This document shows positions 7,302-16,560 of a stretch of DNA of 64,000 nucleotides, piece after piece. The stretch is from Alphaproteobacteria bacterium (lineage in GTDB: Bacteria; Myxococcota_A; UBA796; UBA2385), in assembly GCA_020632755.1 (NCBI GenBank), contig JACKEY010000016.1, positions 58,173-122,172 on the forward strand. The letters are read 5' to 3'. Position 1 is the stretch's first letter; every line of letters starts with the position of its first letter. The notes under the pieces are model-generated. The model was given only the letters and a program-made list of their open reading frames with translations, did no database searches and was not told the DNA's origin. Position numbers and translations under genes: made by a program.

Positions 7302-10300
7302 ATGCCCGGTCAGGCCCGCTCTCGCACCCCGGCCCCCTCCAAGCCCCGTCCCAGCGGCGCGGGTCCCCGCTCCGGCGGGCCGGTCCGCCAGGCTCGAGGC
7401 AACGCCGCGCTGCAGGAAGTGGCGCGCGACGCGGCCCTGGCCCGCGACGAAGCGCGCGGCGGCGAGCTGGTGCACACGGGCTCGGGTGTCGGCCGGCGCG
7501 TACCCGGCCGCGACGACGGTCCCGGTGGTCCCGGTGGTCCGGGCGGTCCTGGTGGTCCCGGCGGTCCCGGCGGCGGCGAGGCCCGGGAAGCCCGTCGACC
7601 CGGTGGTCCGGGCGAGGGCGAGGCCCGTCGACCCGGCGGTCCGGGTGGTGGTGAGGGCCGCGATGCCCGCCGTCCCGGCGGTCCGGGCGAGGGCGAGGGC
7701 CGTCGTCCCGGTGGTCCGGGCGGGGGCGAGGGCCGCGATGCCCGCCGTCCCGGTGGTCCGGGCGAGGGCGAGGGCCGCGATGCCCGCCGTCCCGGCGGTC
7801 CGGGCGAGGGCCGTCCCCGCCGCGAAGGCGAGGCCGGGGGTCCCGGAGGAGGCGACCCCCACGCCCCCGACTGGGAGAAGAACGAGATCGGCATGGTCCG
7901 CCTGCGCGAAGGCCGCGGCCGGCGCACCCCCGGCGGTGGCGACGACGATCCGCGCGGTCGCCGCGAGGACCCCGGTCCCCGCCGCGACGGCCCGGGTCCC
8001 CGCCGCGACGACGGCCCGGTCGTCGATCCCGGCCCCGGCCCCCGTCGCGACGATGGCCCGGTGCAGCAGCCGACCGGTGGGCTCGGCGCCATGCCCAGCA
8101 GCGACCTGGCGCTCATCCACGAAGAGCTCATCGAGCACCAGCGCTGGGGCCGCGCCAAGGCCGAGGTCGGCGAGCCCGGCAGCCCCGAGCGGGCGGCCTT
8201 CGTCATCGAGCAGCTGGGCGAAGGCGGCATCGAAGGCGGCGCCCAGGGCTTCGTGACCGGCGCCATCGGCGGCTTCGTCGGCAAGCTCGCCAGCAAGTTC
8301 ATCCCGATCCCGGGCGTCGGCGCCATCCTGGGTGGCGCGATGACCGCCTACGGCATGTTCTCCAAGGGCGCGGACGGCTGGGCCAAGTCCTTCGACAACA
8401 TCGCCGAGTTCGGCGAAGGCGACAGCACCTACGAGATCATGGCGAACAGCCTCGAGTCGATCTCGGAGCTCATCTCCATCGCCAGCGACGTGCTCAACAT
8501 CATCGCGGGCATCATCGGCGTCATCTCGGCGGCGATGTGGGTCATCACCGTGGCCACCCTGGGCGCGGCGTCGCCCCTGGCCGCCACCCTGTCGGCCATC
8601 GCGGTCGGCATCGGCGTCGCCACCTCGGTGCTCGACGGCATCAACGAGTTCGTGCTGCTGCCCGCGATCCTGCTGTTCCGCGCGCTGCACACCTTCACCG
8701 CCGACTCCGATCCCCGCGAGATCGAAGCCCAGGGCGGCGATCTGGAAGGCGCCTCCTCCAACCTGGCCTCGGTGTTCGGTGGCAAGGCGGGCGGTGCGGC
8801 CGGCGGAGCGCTCGGCGACCGCGCCGGCGACGGCGTCCTCTCCCGCACCATGGGCGACGGCCCCTCCCCCGAAGCCTCGCCCTCCCGCGGCGACGGTCCG
8901 GCCACCCGTCCGGCCGACGCCCCGGATGCTCCCGACGCCCCCGCGACCCGCACGGCAGAAGGCCCCGGCCCGCGGCCCGGCGGCTCGGGTGCTCCCGACG
9001 CGGAAGTGCCGGCCTCCAGCCGCCGCCCCGGCGCCGACGGCCCCTCGCCCGGCGCCGACGCGGCCCCCGATCGGCGTGGCTTCGACGCGATCCGCGGCGA
9101 GTTCCGCTCTCACATGGAAGCCCAGAACCGCCAGCGCCTGCAGCGTCGGGCCGAAGCCCAGCGCCGCGGCCAGGAAGACGCCACCCGGCGGGCCGAGGAC
9201 GTCGAGGAGACCCGCCGCACCCGGCACGACGAGGCCGAGGCCGAGACCCGCCGCCGCGTCGACGATCTGCAGGACATGCACGACCGCCACGCCTTCGAGA
9301 TGGAGGCGATGGAGTCCGCGCACAGCCACCGCATGGCCGACATCGAGGCCGCCCGCAGCCGCTACGGTGCCGACGTCGACGCCGCCGACGCGAGCTTCCG
9401 CGACACCAAGGCCGACATCGAGCGCTCCCGCAACGACGCGCTGCAGCTGGTCGACACCCGCCGGGTGCAGGAACAGCTCGCCCTGATGGAACAGCGCGAT
9501 CTGCTGGGTCCCTCGGGCTTCGACGCCCGCAAGCGCGACCTGGACCTGACCCACGCCCAGGACCGCCTGGCCATCGTGCGCGCGCACAACCAGCAGATGG
9601 ACGACGCGCTCACCGCCTACAACGACGCCTACACCCGGGCCCGCACCCGCAGCGACGAGACGCTCTCCGCCGCCGAGTCCCGCTACCAGCAGACCCTCGA
9701 CGGCATGCGCGACGCCTACGACGCCCGCGTGGCGGCCCGCCGCGACGCCGAAGGCACCGGCGAGCGCGACGCCCTGGCCGAGGCGATGAACGAGACCCGT
9801 CGCCGGGCCGAAGAAGAGTACGAGGGCCCCAAGGCCGCCAACATCGGCGGTGGCGTCAAGGGCATGGCCAAGATCGGCTACGAGGCGATCACCGACAAGA
9901 AGGGCCGCGAGGCCGCCGCCAAGGAACAGCAGACCCTGGTGGACGCGGGTCTGTACACCCGCGACAACCCCGGCATGCAGCAGAAGGACGGCGACGGGCT
10001 GGCTGCCTACGACACCGAGCGCGTCGACCCGCACTACGAAGAGCCCCCCGGCACGCCCGAGCAGCTCGAGCACATCCTGGACCAGATCGAGGCCGCCCTG
10101 GCCGCCCGCGCGGAAGCCGAGCGGCTGGAGCAGGAGATGGGCGCCCAGAAGGGCGAGCACGAGGGCCACGTCACCGGCATCGACGAAGCCGTCGCCGGCA
10201 CGGAAGAAGGTGTGTCCGCCCAGCAGCTGCACGAAGAAGCCGTCGCCCGCCGCGCGTCGGCGAACGCCGACCAGCAGCAGCGCATGCAGGAAGCCCAGGG

Positions 10301-10835
10301 GATGATGGAGGGCGCGCCCGAGCGACTGGCCGGCCTGACCGTCATCACCGTGCCGCTGCGGGCCTTCCAGGGCTTCACCTGGATCGCCAGCAAGGTGCCG
10401 GGCGCGGTCGGCGACGCCTTCCAGTCCATGAACAACGACGCCAACCGGTTCTCCGAGTCGATCTCGAAGATGCAGAGCAGCTTCGGCCAGGGCGCCGCCA
10501 CCGGCCAGGGGCGGGTCCAGGAAGAAGCCGCCCAGGGCCAGCGCATCGCGGACGTGGACGGTCGCACCGGCGAGACGCGCTCGGGCATGGAAGCCGGCCG
10601 CGACGGCGCCGTCGACCTGCGCGACCGCAACGCCACCAAGATCCAGGAAGCCGGCGCGGCCCAGGACGAAGCCCGCGGCCAGCGCGAGACCCTGGACGGG
10701 GCCATCGAAGAGAAGCGCACCGAGCACGGCGATCTGCTGTCCGAGCTGACGGGCTGGGCCCATCGCCACCGCGCCCAGCGCGTCGCGGCGATGGAACAGC
10801 AGGCCCAGAACGCCGGCACCGCCCGCATGTTCTGA
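7302..10835 (+). CDS. Large collagen-like, membrane-inserting, coiled-coil protein; possible injection-system cargo
   Basis: I do not recognise a characterised family. The 1177 residues run in order: a basic Pro-rich start with RQARGNAALQEV (about residues 29-40); a Gly-Gly-Pro low-complexity stretch (about 73-170) and Arg/Asp-rich linker; a globular part from about 266; long hydrophobic segments at about 316-353 and 385-465; a charged linker; then a long coiled coil from about 600 to past 850. The GNAA motif near the N-terminus and the hydrophobic block ending FRALHTFTAD recall proteins found with extracellular contractile injection systems, but there is no HEXXH motif and no phage-tail-like gene in the window. 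It is followed 18 bases later by a helical-repeat gene. Confidence 0.6.
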   Translation: MPGQARSRTPAPSKPRPSGAGPRSGGPVRQARGNAALQEVARDAALARDEARGGELVHTGSGVGRRVPGRDDGPGGPGGPGGPGGPGGPGGGEAREARRPGGPGEGEARRPGGPGGGEGRDARRPGGPGEGEGRRPGGPGGGEGRDARRPGGPGEGEGRDARRPGGPGEGRPRREGEAGGPGGGDPHAPDWEKNEIGMVRLREGRGRRTPGGGDDDPRGRREDPGPRRDGPGPRRDDGPVVDPGPGPRRDDGPVQQPTGGLGAMPSSDLALIHEELIEHQRWGRAKAEVGEPGSPERAAFVIEQLGEGGIEGGAQGFVTGAIGGFVGKLASKFIPIPGVGAILGGAMTAYGMFSKGADGWAKSFDNIAEFGEGDSTYEIMANSLESISELISIASDVLNIIAGIIGVISAAMWVITVATLGAASPLAATLSAIAVGIGVATSVLDGINEFVLLPAILLFRALHTFTADSDPREIEAQGGDLEGASSNLASVFGGKAGGAAGGALGDRAGDGVLSRTMGDGPSPEASPSRGDGPATRPADAPDAPDAPATRTAEGPGPRPGGSGAPDAEVPASSRRPGADGPSPGADAAPDRRGFDAIRGEFRSHMEAQNRQRLQRRAEAQRRGQEDATRRAEDVEETRRTRHDEAEAETRRRVDDLQDMHDRHAFEMEAMESAHSHRMADIEAARSRYGADVDAADASFRDTKADIERSRNDALQLVDTRRVQEQLALMEQRDLLGPSGFDARKRDLDLTHAQDRLAIVRAHNQQMDDALTAYNDAYTRARTRSDETLSAAESRYQQTLDGMRDAYDARVAARRDAEGTGERDALAEAMNETRRRAEEEYEGPKAANIGGGVKGMAKIGYEAITDKKGREAAAKEQQTLVDAGLYTRDNPGMQQKDGDGLAAYDTERVDPHYEEPPGTPEQLEHILDQIEAALAARAEAERLEQEMGAQKGEHEGHVTGIDEAVAGTEEGVSAQQLHEEAVARRASANADQQQRMQEAQGMMEGAPERLAGLTVITVPLRAFQGFTWIASKVPGAVGDAFQSMNNDANRFSESISKMQSSFGQGAATGQGRVQEEAAQGQRIADVDGRTGETRSGMEAGRDGAVDLRDRNATKIQEAGAAQDEARGQRETLDGAIEEKRTEHGDLLSELTGWAHRHRAQRVAAMEQQAQNAGTARMF
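7517..7815 (+). repeat. Gly-Gly-Pro coding repeat
   Basis: Imperfect tandem DNA repeats of the 9-base type ggtccnggn give way to longer 39- to 54-base units that encode GEGEGRDARRPGGP. The region encodes the collagen-like, low-complexity linker of the 7302 protein and is likely to vary in copy number between strains. Confidence 0.75.
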
Positions 10836-10853
10836 GGCACCAGGAGCGCCTTG

Positions 10854-11876
10854 ATGTCCGACGCCTCGCAGGGTGCGGCGGACCTGGCAGCCCTCGACCA
10901 CGCGGTCGAGGCGGCCCGGTCCGGCGATGACGCCCGCGCCCTGACCCAGGCCCTGCGCCGCCGTGCGGCCGGCCGCCTGAACGGTGGACGGTTCGCCGGC
11001 GCCGCTGCCGATCTGGACGAAGCCAGCGAGATCCATCGCCGGCACGAACAGACCGGCGAGCGCGCCCGCTGTCTGCACTTGGCCGCGACCGCCGCCCGCA
11101 TGGGGGGCGACCTGGACGGTGCCGCGACGCGCGCCGAGGTCGCCATCGCGCTGGTCGAAGACGCTGGTCCCGTCGCGGTCGCGGCGTGGACAGAGCGCGG
11201 CGAGACCGCCCACGCCGGTGGACAGTTCACCCTGGCGGGCGAGTACCTGGACACGGCGGCCGAGCGGGCCGAGGCGGCCGGACTCCTGCCCGAGCACCTG
11301 GCGAACCTGCACAGACGGCGTGCACAGTCGTGGATGGCCGCGGGGAGCGCCGTGCGAGCGGCGTCCTGCCTGCTGAAGGCGCGGGTCGTGGCCGAGGAGG
11401 CGGGACTGTCCACCATCGCCCTGCGGGCGATGATCGAAGAAGCCGCCGCCTGGATCACGGCCGGGGATCTGGACGAGGCGGAGCAGGTCATCGAGGGCGC
11501 CGGCCGCGAAGCCGGCCGGCTGGCGGACGACGCGGCCCTGTGCGACCTGGAGCTGCAGCGGGCCGCCCTTGCCCTGCACCGGGGCCTGGTCCAGGATGCG
11601 CTGGCCTGCGTGCGCAGCGCCCGCGCCCTGGCGCTGTCGGCGGTGCACCCGGTCGGCTACACGGCAGCCGCCGTGGCGATGAGCGAGCTGGCCGAGCGTC
11701 TGGGCGACCGCGAAGGCGCCTACGAGGCGCTCGCCGTCGGCTGGGCCACCCTGGGTGACCTGCTGGGTCCGGACGTGGCCCGCGCGAGCTTCGAGCCCAA
11801 GCTGCGCGCGCTGGTCGACCAGTGGGGCGAGGCCGAGTTCGTCCGCATCCGCGATGCGGTGTCCGGGCGGGGCTGA
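10854..11876 (+). CDS. TPR-like helical repeat protein
   Basis: A 340-residue Ala-rich, all-helical protein with repeats of the TPR style, for example GRFAGAAADLDEASEIHRRH and GGQFTLAGEYLDTAAERAEA. No signal peptide or membrane span, so probably cytoplasmic. The ATG at 10854 follows caggag and is preferred to a TTG three bases earlier. It starts 18 bases after the 7302 gene and probably forms an operon with it; helical-repeat proteins often act as chaperones or adaptors for a large partner, which is my inference here. Its stop abuts a convergent gene. Confidence 0.65.
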   Translation: MSDASQGAADLAALDHAVEAARSGDDARALTQALRRRAAGRLNGGRFAGAAADLDEASEIHRRHEQTGERARCLHLAATAARMGGDLDGAATRAEVAIALVEDAGPVAVAAWTERGETAHAGGQFTLAGEYLDTAAERAEAAGLLPEHLANLHRRRAQSWMAAGSAVRAASCLLKARVVAEEAGLSTIALRAMIEEAAAWITAGDLDEAEQVIEGAGREAGRLADDAALCDLELQRAALALHRGLVQDALACVRSARALALSAVHPVGYTAAAVAMSELAERLGDREGAYEALAVGWATLGDLLGPDVARASFEPKLRALVDQWGEAEFVRIRDAVSGRG

Positions 11877-12476
11877 CTACCGGCCGGGTGGTCTGTCCAC
11901 GCACTCGACGGCCACCACGATGTCCAGGTGGCGCAGCGCGACCAGCCGGACGGGGCCGTCCAGTCGTGGACAGTCCTGCAGGGCGGCTTCCATGTGGGAG
12001 ACCTGGAAGCCCAGCGGTTCGATGACGGTCAGGTCGCCGTCGGCGGCGCGGAACTCCAGCCGGCCGTGATCGGTGGTGGTGGCCGTGCCGGACGGGCGGC
12101 CCCGGAACCGCTGTGTCCAGGCGGCGCTGTCCTGGACGGTGCCGACCGCGTCCAGGGGCCCGCGGACCAGGTCCAGGACGGGGTTGATGGACAGTCCGAG
12201 CGACAGGCCACCACACAGGACGGTCGCCACGGCCGCGGCCCGCGCCTTGGCGCGCGGCGAGAACAGACCGGTCGCCAGGCCGACGCCGACGGCGCTCGCC
12301 AGCACCAGCGCGACCCGCAGCAGCGGCCACTGCCACCAGCCGTCGACGGTGAGCCGGGGCAGGACCGTCAAGAAGGGCGCGGCGAACAGTGCACAGACCC
12401 AGGCCGTCAGGGCCAGGGCCAGCACGGCCGTCGCGGCCTTGCCGGGTGTGGTGGCCCCCGGGCCCGGCGGCGTCAT
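11877..12476 (-). CDS. Small membrane protein, paralogue of its upstream neighbour
   Basis: A 199-residue protein with about four hydrophobic segments in the first 110 residues and a soluble C-terminal domain. It starts at an ATG overlapping the stop of the upstream gene (ATGA). Both products share a layout: a helix, APFLTVLP (here) or APLLTALP, a WW-W-P-LRV motif, more helices, then an RGP motif and a beta-rich tail. That supports a tandem duplication. No known family recognised. Confidence 0.6.
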   Translation of the reverse strand: MTPPGPGATTPGKAATAVLALALTAWVCALFAAPFLTVLPRLTVDGWWQWPLLRVALVLASAVGVGLATGLFSPRAKARAAAVATVLCGGLSLGLSINPVLDLVRGPLDAVGTVQDSAAWTQRFRGRPSGTATTTDHGRLEFRAADGDLTVIEPLGFQVSHMEAALQDCPRLDGPVRLVALRHLDIVVAVECVDRPPGR

Positions 12477-12994
12477 GCCGGCTCCACGTGGACCAGGGCG
12501 CGCAGCGGAGCGAGCAGCCACAGCACCACGTGGGCGCCCGGCCGCAGGTCGGCCAGCCGCCGCTCGACGTAGCTGCCCTGCAGCCCGCGGAAGGTCAGCC
12601 GGACCGGGCCGTTGGTGGTGTGCAGCTCGACCTCGACGCGGTCGACCCGCTGGGGCCGGGACACGGGGGAACGCGTGGTCGCCGTGGTGTGGCGCAGCCC
12701 GCGCAGATCGCCCTCGACCCGGGTGGGCCCGCGGGTCATCGCCACGAGCGGCGCGATGCAGAGCAGGGCCCCGACCGCGCCGAGCAGGGCGGCCGCGACC
12801 AGCTGACCCTGCTGCGGTACCCCGACGATGCGGGCGGCGGCGACCCCGGCCAGCATGCCGCCGCCGAGCTGCCAGAACACCCGCAGGGCGGGCCACAGCC
12901 ACCAGGTGGTCGGCCGATAGGCGGGCAGGGCCGTCAGCAACGGGGCGATGAACACGCCCGCGGACCACGCGCTCAGCAGGAAGGCGTCGGTCAC
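12473..12994 (-). CDS. Small membrane protein, paralogue of its downstream neighbour
   Basis: A 173-residue product with an N-terminal helix (AFLLSAWSAGVFIAPLL), two or three more hydrophobic segments and a soluble C-terminal domain containing VEVELHTTNGPVRLTF. It starts at a GTG and is the first gene of a two-gene minus-strand unit. A -10-like TACGGA (13007-13002) lies 7 bases before the start, suggesting a leaderless transcript. Function unknown; an envelope-stress or ion-related role would be a guess. Confidence 0.6.
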   Translation of the reverse strand: MTDAFLLSAWSAGVFIAPLLTALPAYRPTTWWLWPALRVFWQLGGGMLAGVAAARIVGVPQQGQLVAAALLGAVGALLCIAPLVAMTRGPTRVEGDLRGLRHTTATTRSPVSRPQRVDRVEVELHTTNGPVRLTFRGLQGSYVERRLADLRPGAHVVLWLLAPLRALVHVEPA

Positions 12995-13061
12995 GGCGGG
13001 CTCCGTAGGGGGCGGTCGGAAGACCCTAACAGGCGGCAGTTCCGGGCCTGTGAACGCATGC

Positions 13062-13067
13062 TACGTT
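13062..13067 (+). promoter_or_regulatory. -10-like box for the NHL lipoprotein run
   Basis: TACGTT ends exactly 6 bases before the ATG at 13074. Transcription would then begin at or next to the A of the start codon, and no ribosome site is visible. This is one example of a spacing seen before many first genes in the window. No strong -35 box is visible. Confidence 0.45.
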
Positions 13068-13073
13068 GCCCGC

Positions 13074-14300
13074 ATGTCCCCCTCGAACGAACTGCGCTGG
13101 TGGTCATCGGTGGCCCTCATCGGCTGCGCGGTGCCGGTCTCGACCCTGGCCGTGGGCTGTGCCCCCGAAGAAGGCCTGCCCGACGCCTGCGCGGGGGCAG
13201 GCATCGTCTGTTCGGTGGTCGGTGTCGGCACCCCGGGGGCGAACCCGGCGGCCACGACTGCCACCGAACACCCCCTGTACGGTCCCATGGACGTCGCCTT
13301 CCGCGGCGACGACGACGCCTTCTTCATCGCCGACTGGAACAACCACCAGATCAAGCTGGTGGAAGCCGGTCTGGTCCAGACAGTCGTCGGCACGGACTTC
13401 CTGGGCGACGGCGATCCCGACTTCCAGGAACGCATCCCGCCGGGCGTGCCCGGCACCACCGTGGCGCTGAACCACCCGACCTCGCTCGAGTGGAACGACG
13501 TCACCGGTCGGCTGTTGCTGCCGTCCTGGCACAACCACCGCGTGCGCGAGTGGGACCCGGCCACCGGCTACTCGCTGGTGGTGGCGGCCGACACGGCGAT
13601 CGACGACGGCAACGGCGCCAACGCCGGCTTCGCGGGCGATGGCGGGCCGGCCGCCGACGCGCTGATGGCCTTCCCCAACTCGATCGCCATCGACCCGGCC
13701 GACGGATCGTTCTGGCTGCTGCCCCAGGGCAACACCCGCCTGCGCTGGGTGGCGGCCGACTTCTCGCTCATCGACACCGTCGCCGGCACCGGCGAGCGAG
13801 GCGCCACCGGCGACGGTGGCCCGGCCATCGATGCGACCTTCCACTTCTGGTACGCCGACGACCTGCAGCCCGAGCCTGCCGGCGCGGTCGAACACGACCC
13901 CGACCGCGGCCTGCTCTACATCGCCGACACGGTCAACCACGAGATCCGGGTGATCGACCTGGCCACCGGGCTCATCGACACCCTACCAGGAACGGGTGGA
14001 CAGACCCTGCCCGACGGCCAGTGTGATCCGGACGCCCTGTGCTTCCCGCGCGACGTCGAGCTCGCCCCCGACGGCCGCCTGTGGATCGCGGACGAAGGCA
14101 ACCACGTCATCCGCGTCTACGACCCCGACACGGCCAGCCTCGAGACCGCCATCGGCACCTTCGAGCCGGGCGACGGACCCGACGGGCTGCCGCCGCTCGA
14201 GACGATGCTCCAGCGCCCCTACGGCGTCGACGTCGGCGCCGACGGCACCGTGCTGGTCGCCGACACCTACAATCACCGCATCCGCAGGCTGATCCCATGA
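13074..14300 (+). CDS. NHL-repeat beta-propeller lipoprotein 1
   Basis: A 408-residue protein with a signal peptide and lipobox (LAVGC), so it is probably anchored in a membrane. After the Cys come repeats of the NHL type, each with an 'IAD..N..I' turn such as FFIADWNNHQIKLV, LLYIADTVNHEIRVI and VLVADTYNHRIRRL. These predict a beta-propeller for protein or ligand binding. The ATG at 13074 is chosen over an earlier in-frame ATG at 12948 because the signal peptide starts here. Its stop overlaps the next gene (ATGA). Confidence 0.85.
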   Translation: MSPSNELRWWSSVALIGCAVPVSTLAVGCAPEEGLPDACAGAGIVCSVVGVGTPGANPAATTATEHPLYGPMDVAFRGDDDAFFIADWNNHQIKLVEAGLVQTVVGTDFLGDGDPDFQERIPPGVPGTTVALNHPTSLEWNDVTGRLLLPSWHNHRVREWDPATGYSLVVAADTAIDDGNGANAGFAGDGGPAADALMAFPNSIAIDPADGSFWLLPQGNTRLRWVAADFSLIDTVAGTGERGATGDGGPAIDATFHFWYADDLQPEPAGAVEHDPDRGLLYIADTVNHEIRVIDLATGLIDTLPGTGGQTLPDGQCDPDALCFPRDVELAPDGRLWIADEGNHVIRVYDPDTASLETAIGTFEPGDGPDGLPPLETMLQRPYGVDVGADGTVLVADTYNHRIRRLIP

Positions 14301-15460
14301 GCCCGATCCTGATGATGGCCATGCTGCTGGGCTGCGCGGGCGGCGCCGACTCGGGCACCGACGAGTGTGCACCCGGCGAGATCTGCCTGTGGTTCGGCAC
14401 GCCCAAGATCGCCGGCCTGTCGCCCGAAGGCACCCCGCGCACCGAAGCCTCGACCTTCTGGGTGGTCGACATGGCCTTCCAGCCGGACACCGACCGGCCG
14501 GTGATCATGGACTGGAACAACCACCGGGTGATCGCGCTCGACGAAGAAGACCGCATCGTCGTCCTGACGGGCATCGGCGGGCAGCTGGGCGACGGGCCGG
14601 AAGGCGACCCGGCCCAGGCGTCGTGGAACCACCCGACCGACGTCGCGTGGCAGTCCGACGGCTCGATGATCATGGCCGCCTGGCACAACTCCCGGGTCGT
14701 GCGCTTCGATCCCGACATGCAGGACGTCGAGTTCATCGCCGGCACCGGCGCGCGCGACTTCGCCGGCGACGGCGGCCCCGCGGTCGACGCGGTGCTGGAT
14801 CTGCCGGTCTCGGTGCGCGTCGGCGACGACGACCGCATCTACCTGGCCGACATGGCCAACCAACGCATCCGCTGCATCGACGGCGCCGGCATCATCGACA
14901 CCGTCGCGGGCTCCGGCGCGCACGGCTTCAACGGCGACGGGGCCGCGCTCGAGACCATGCTCGCCAGCCCCGCCCTGCAGCGGGCCGAGCCCGCCTTCAA
15001 GATGGACATGCGCGACGGCGTCATCTGGCTGGCCGACACGCACAACGGCCGCATCCGGACCTTCGACCTGGCGGCGGGCACGATCACGACCGTCGCCGGC
15101 ATGGGCGAGACCCCGCCGGACTCCGACAACGGCACGACCTGCACCAGCGGCTGCGGCTACAGCGGGGACGGCGGCCCCGCGGTCGAAGCCATGCTCGACA
15201 CGCCGAGCGACGTGGCGGTCGCCTCGGACGGGACGATCTACATCGCCGACACGGGCAACTCCTGTATCCGGCGGGTCACCCCCGACGGCACCATCGACAC
15301 CTTCGCCGGCCGCTGCGGCGAGCGCGGCTACGAAGGCGACGGCGGCCCGCCGACCGACGCCCTCCTCGACCGGCCCTTCGGCGTCGCCCTCGACGCCGCC
15401 GACAACCTGTACATCTCCGACACGTACAACAGCGTCGTGCGCCGCATCCTGGTCGAGTGA
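14297..15460 (+). CDS. NHL-repeat beta-propeller lipoprotein 2
   Basis: A 387-residue paralogue of the preceding protein, with a very short signal peptide ending in lipobox MLLGC. At least five NHL units are readable, such as IYLADMANQRIRCI and IYIADTGNSCIRRV, each followed by a TVAGxG...GDGG stretch. Stop overlaps the next GTG start. Its role is probably extracellular or periplasmic binding; no catalytic signature is visible. Confidence 0.85.
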   Translation: MSPILMMAMLLGCAGGADSGTDECAPGEICLWFGTPKIAGLSPEGTPRTEASTFWVVDMAFQPDTDRPVIMDWNNHRVIALDEEDRIVVLTGIGGQLGDGPEGDPAQASWNHPTDVAWQSDGSMIMAAWHNSRVVRFDPDMQDVEFIAGTGARDFAGDGGPAVDAVLDLPVSVRVGDDDRIYLADMANQRIRCIDGAGIIDTVAGSGAHGFNGDGAALETMLASPALQRAEPAFKMDMRDGVIWLADTHNGRIRTFDLAAGTITTVAGMGETPPDSDNGTTCTSGCGYSGDGGPAVEAMLDTPSDVAVASDGTIYIADTGNSCIRRVTPDGTIDTFAGRCGERGYEGDGGPPTDALLDRPFGVALDAADNLYISDTYNSVVRRILVE

Positions 15461-16560
15461 CCGTGCCCGCTCCGCTCCTGGCGCTGCTCCTGACCGCCTG
15501 CGCGGCGGGCGGCGACACCGGAGCCGGCTGGACCCCCTGCCGACCGGGCCAGCTCTGCCCGGTCATGGGCACCGGCGAGCTCGGCTTCAACGGCGACGGG
15601 CTGCCGGCCCGCGAGACCCGGCTGGCCTCGCCGACCTCCGTGCGCGAGACCCCCGACGGCCGCGTCATGGTGGTCGACTACTCGAACATGCGGCTGCGCA
15701 CGGTGGACCCCGACGGGCGGGTGTCGACGCTGGCGGGCAACGGCGTGCACGCCTACTCGGAGCTCGGCGCCCAAGCCGACCAGAGCCCGCTCGAGAACCC
15801 CATCGACGCGCTCTGGGGCCCCGACGGCCTGCTCTACGTCCTGCCGCAGCACGAAGCGCGGGTGCTGCGGGTCGAGCCCGGCGGCGAGCTCGGCTGCGTC
15901 GCCGGCAGCGGGTACCTGGGCGACGCCGGCAGCGGCATCGAGGCGCTGCGGGCCGAGCTCGGGTACCTCGACGGCATCGCGGTGGCAGATGACGGCACGA
16001 TCTTCCTGTCCGACAGCTCCTTCGGCCGGGTGCGGCGCATCGGCCCGGACGGGCTGCTCGACAACGTGCTCGGCACCCACGAAGCCGGCGCCCCCGACGA
16101 AGGCCACGGGCCCGACGTCGCGCTCCGGACGCCCGGTCGCCTGTTGCTGGACGGCGACTGGCTGTACGTGGCCGACACCGGCGGGGACCGGGTCCTGGCG
16201 CTGGACACCCGGGACCTGCAGGCCGTGGTGGTCGCGGGGACGGGGACGGGCGGCGACGGCGGCCCGGCCCGCGAGGCCGCCCTCGACGGCCCCGTCGGCC
16301 TGGCCCTCGCGCCCGACGGGGGGCTGTTGATCAGCGAGCTCGGCGCCGACCGGATCCGCCACGTCGACGCGGCCGGCATCATCCACACCGTGGCCGGGGG
16401 CGGACCCTGCCCGGCGGCCCCCCTCTCCGGCGCATCGCCCCTGGAGTTCTGCATGACCGATCCCGCAGGCATGGCCTGGACCGACGACGGCGACCTGCTG
16501 ATCGCCGAGCGCGGCGGACACCGCGTGCTGCGCTGGCTGGGGGCCGCCGATGTCCTGTGA
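15457..16560 (+). CDS. NHL-repeat beta-propeller lipoprotein 3
   Basis: Third member of the tandem set, 367 residues, starting at the GTG that overlaps the previous stop (a second GTG 6 bases on is possible). Lipobox LLLTAC. NHL-like units include VMVVDYSNMRLRTV, LYVADTGGDRVLAL and LLISELGADRIRHV. It overlaps the next gene by 11 bases. The three products together could assemble or display related propellers at the surface. Confidence 0.82.
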   Translation: MTVPAPLLALLLTACAAGGDTGAGWTPCRPGQLCPVMGTGELGFNGDGLPARETRLASPTSVRETPDGRVMVVDYSNMRLRTVDPDGRVSTLAGNGVHAYSELGAQADQSPLENPIDALWGPDGLLYVLPQHEARVLRVEPGGELGCVAGSGYLGDAGSGIEALRAELGYLDGIAVADDGTIFLSDSSFGRVRRIGPDGLLDNVLGTHEAGAPDEGHGPDVALRTPGRLLLDGDWLYVADTGGDRVLALDTRDLQAVVVAGTGTGGDGGPAREAALDGPVGLALAPDGGLLISELGADRIRHVDAAGIIHTVAGGGPCPAAPLSGASPLEFCMTDPAGMAWTDDGDLLIAERGGHRVLRWLGAADVL

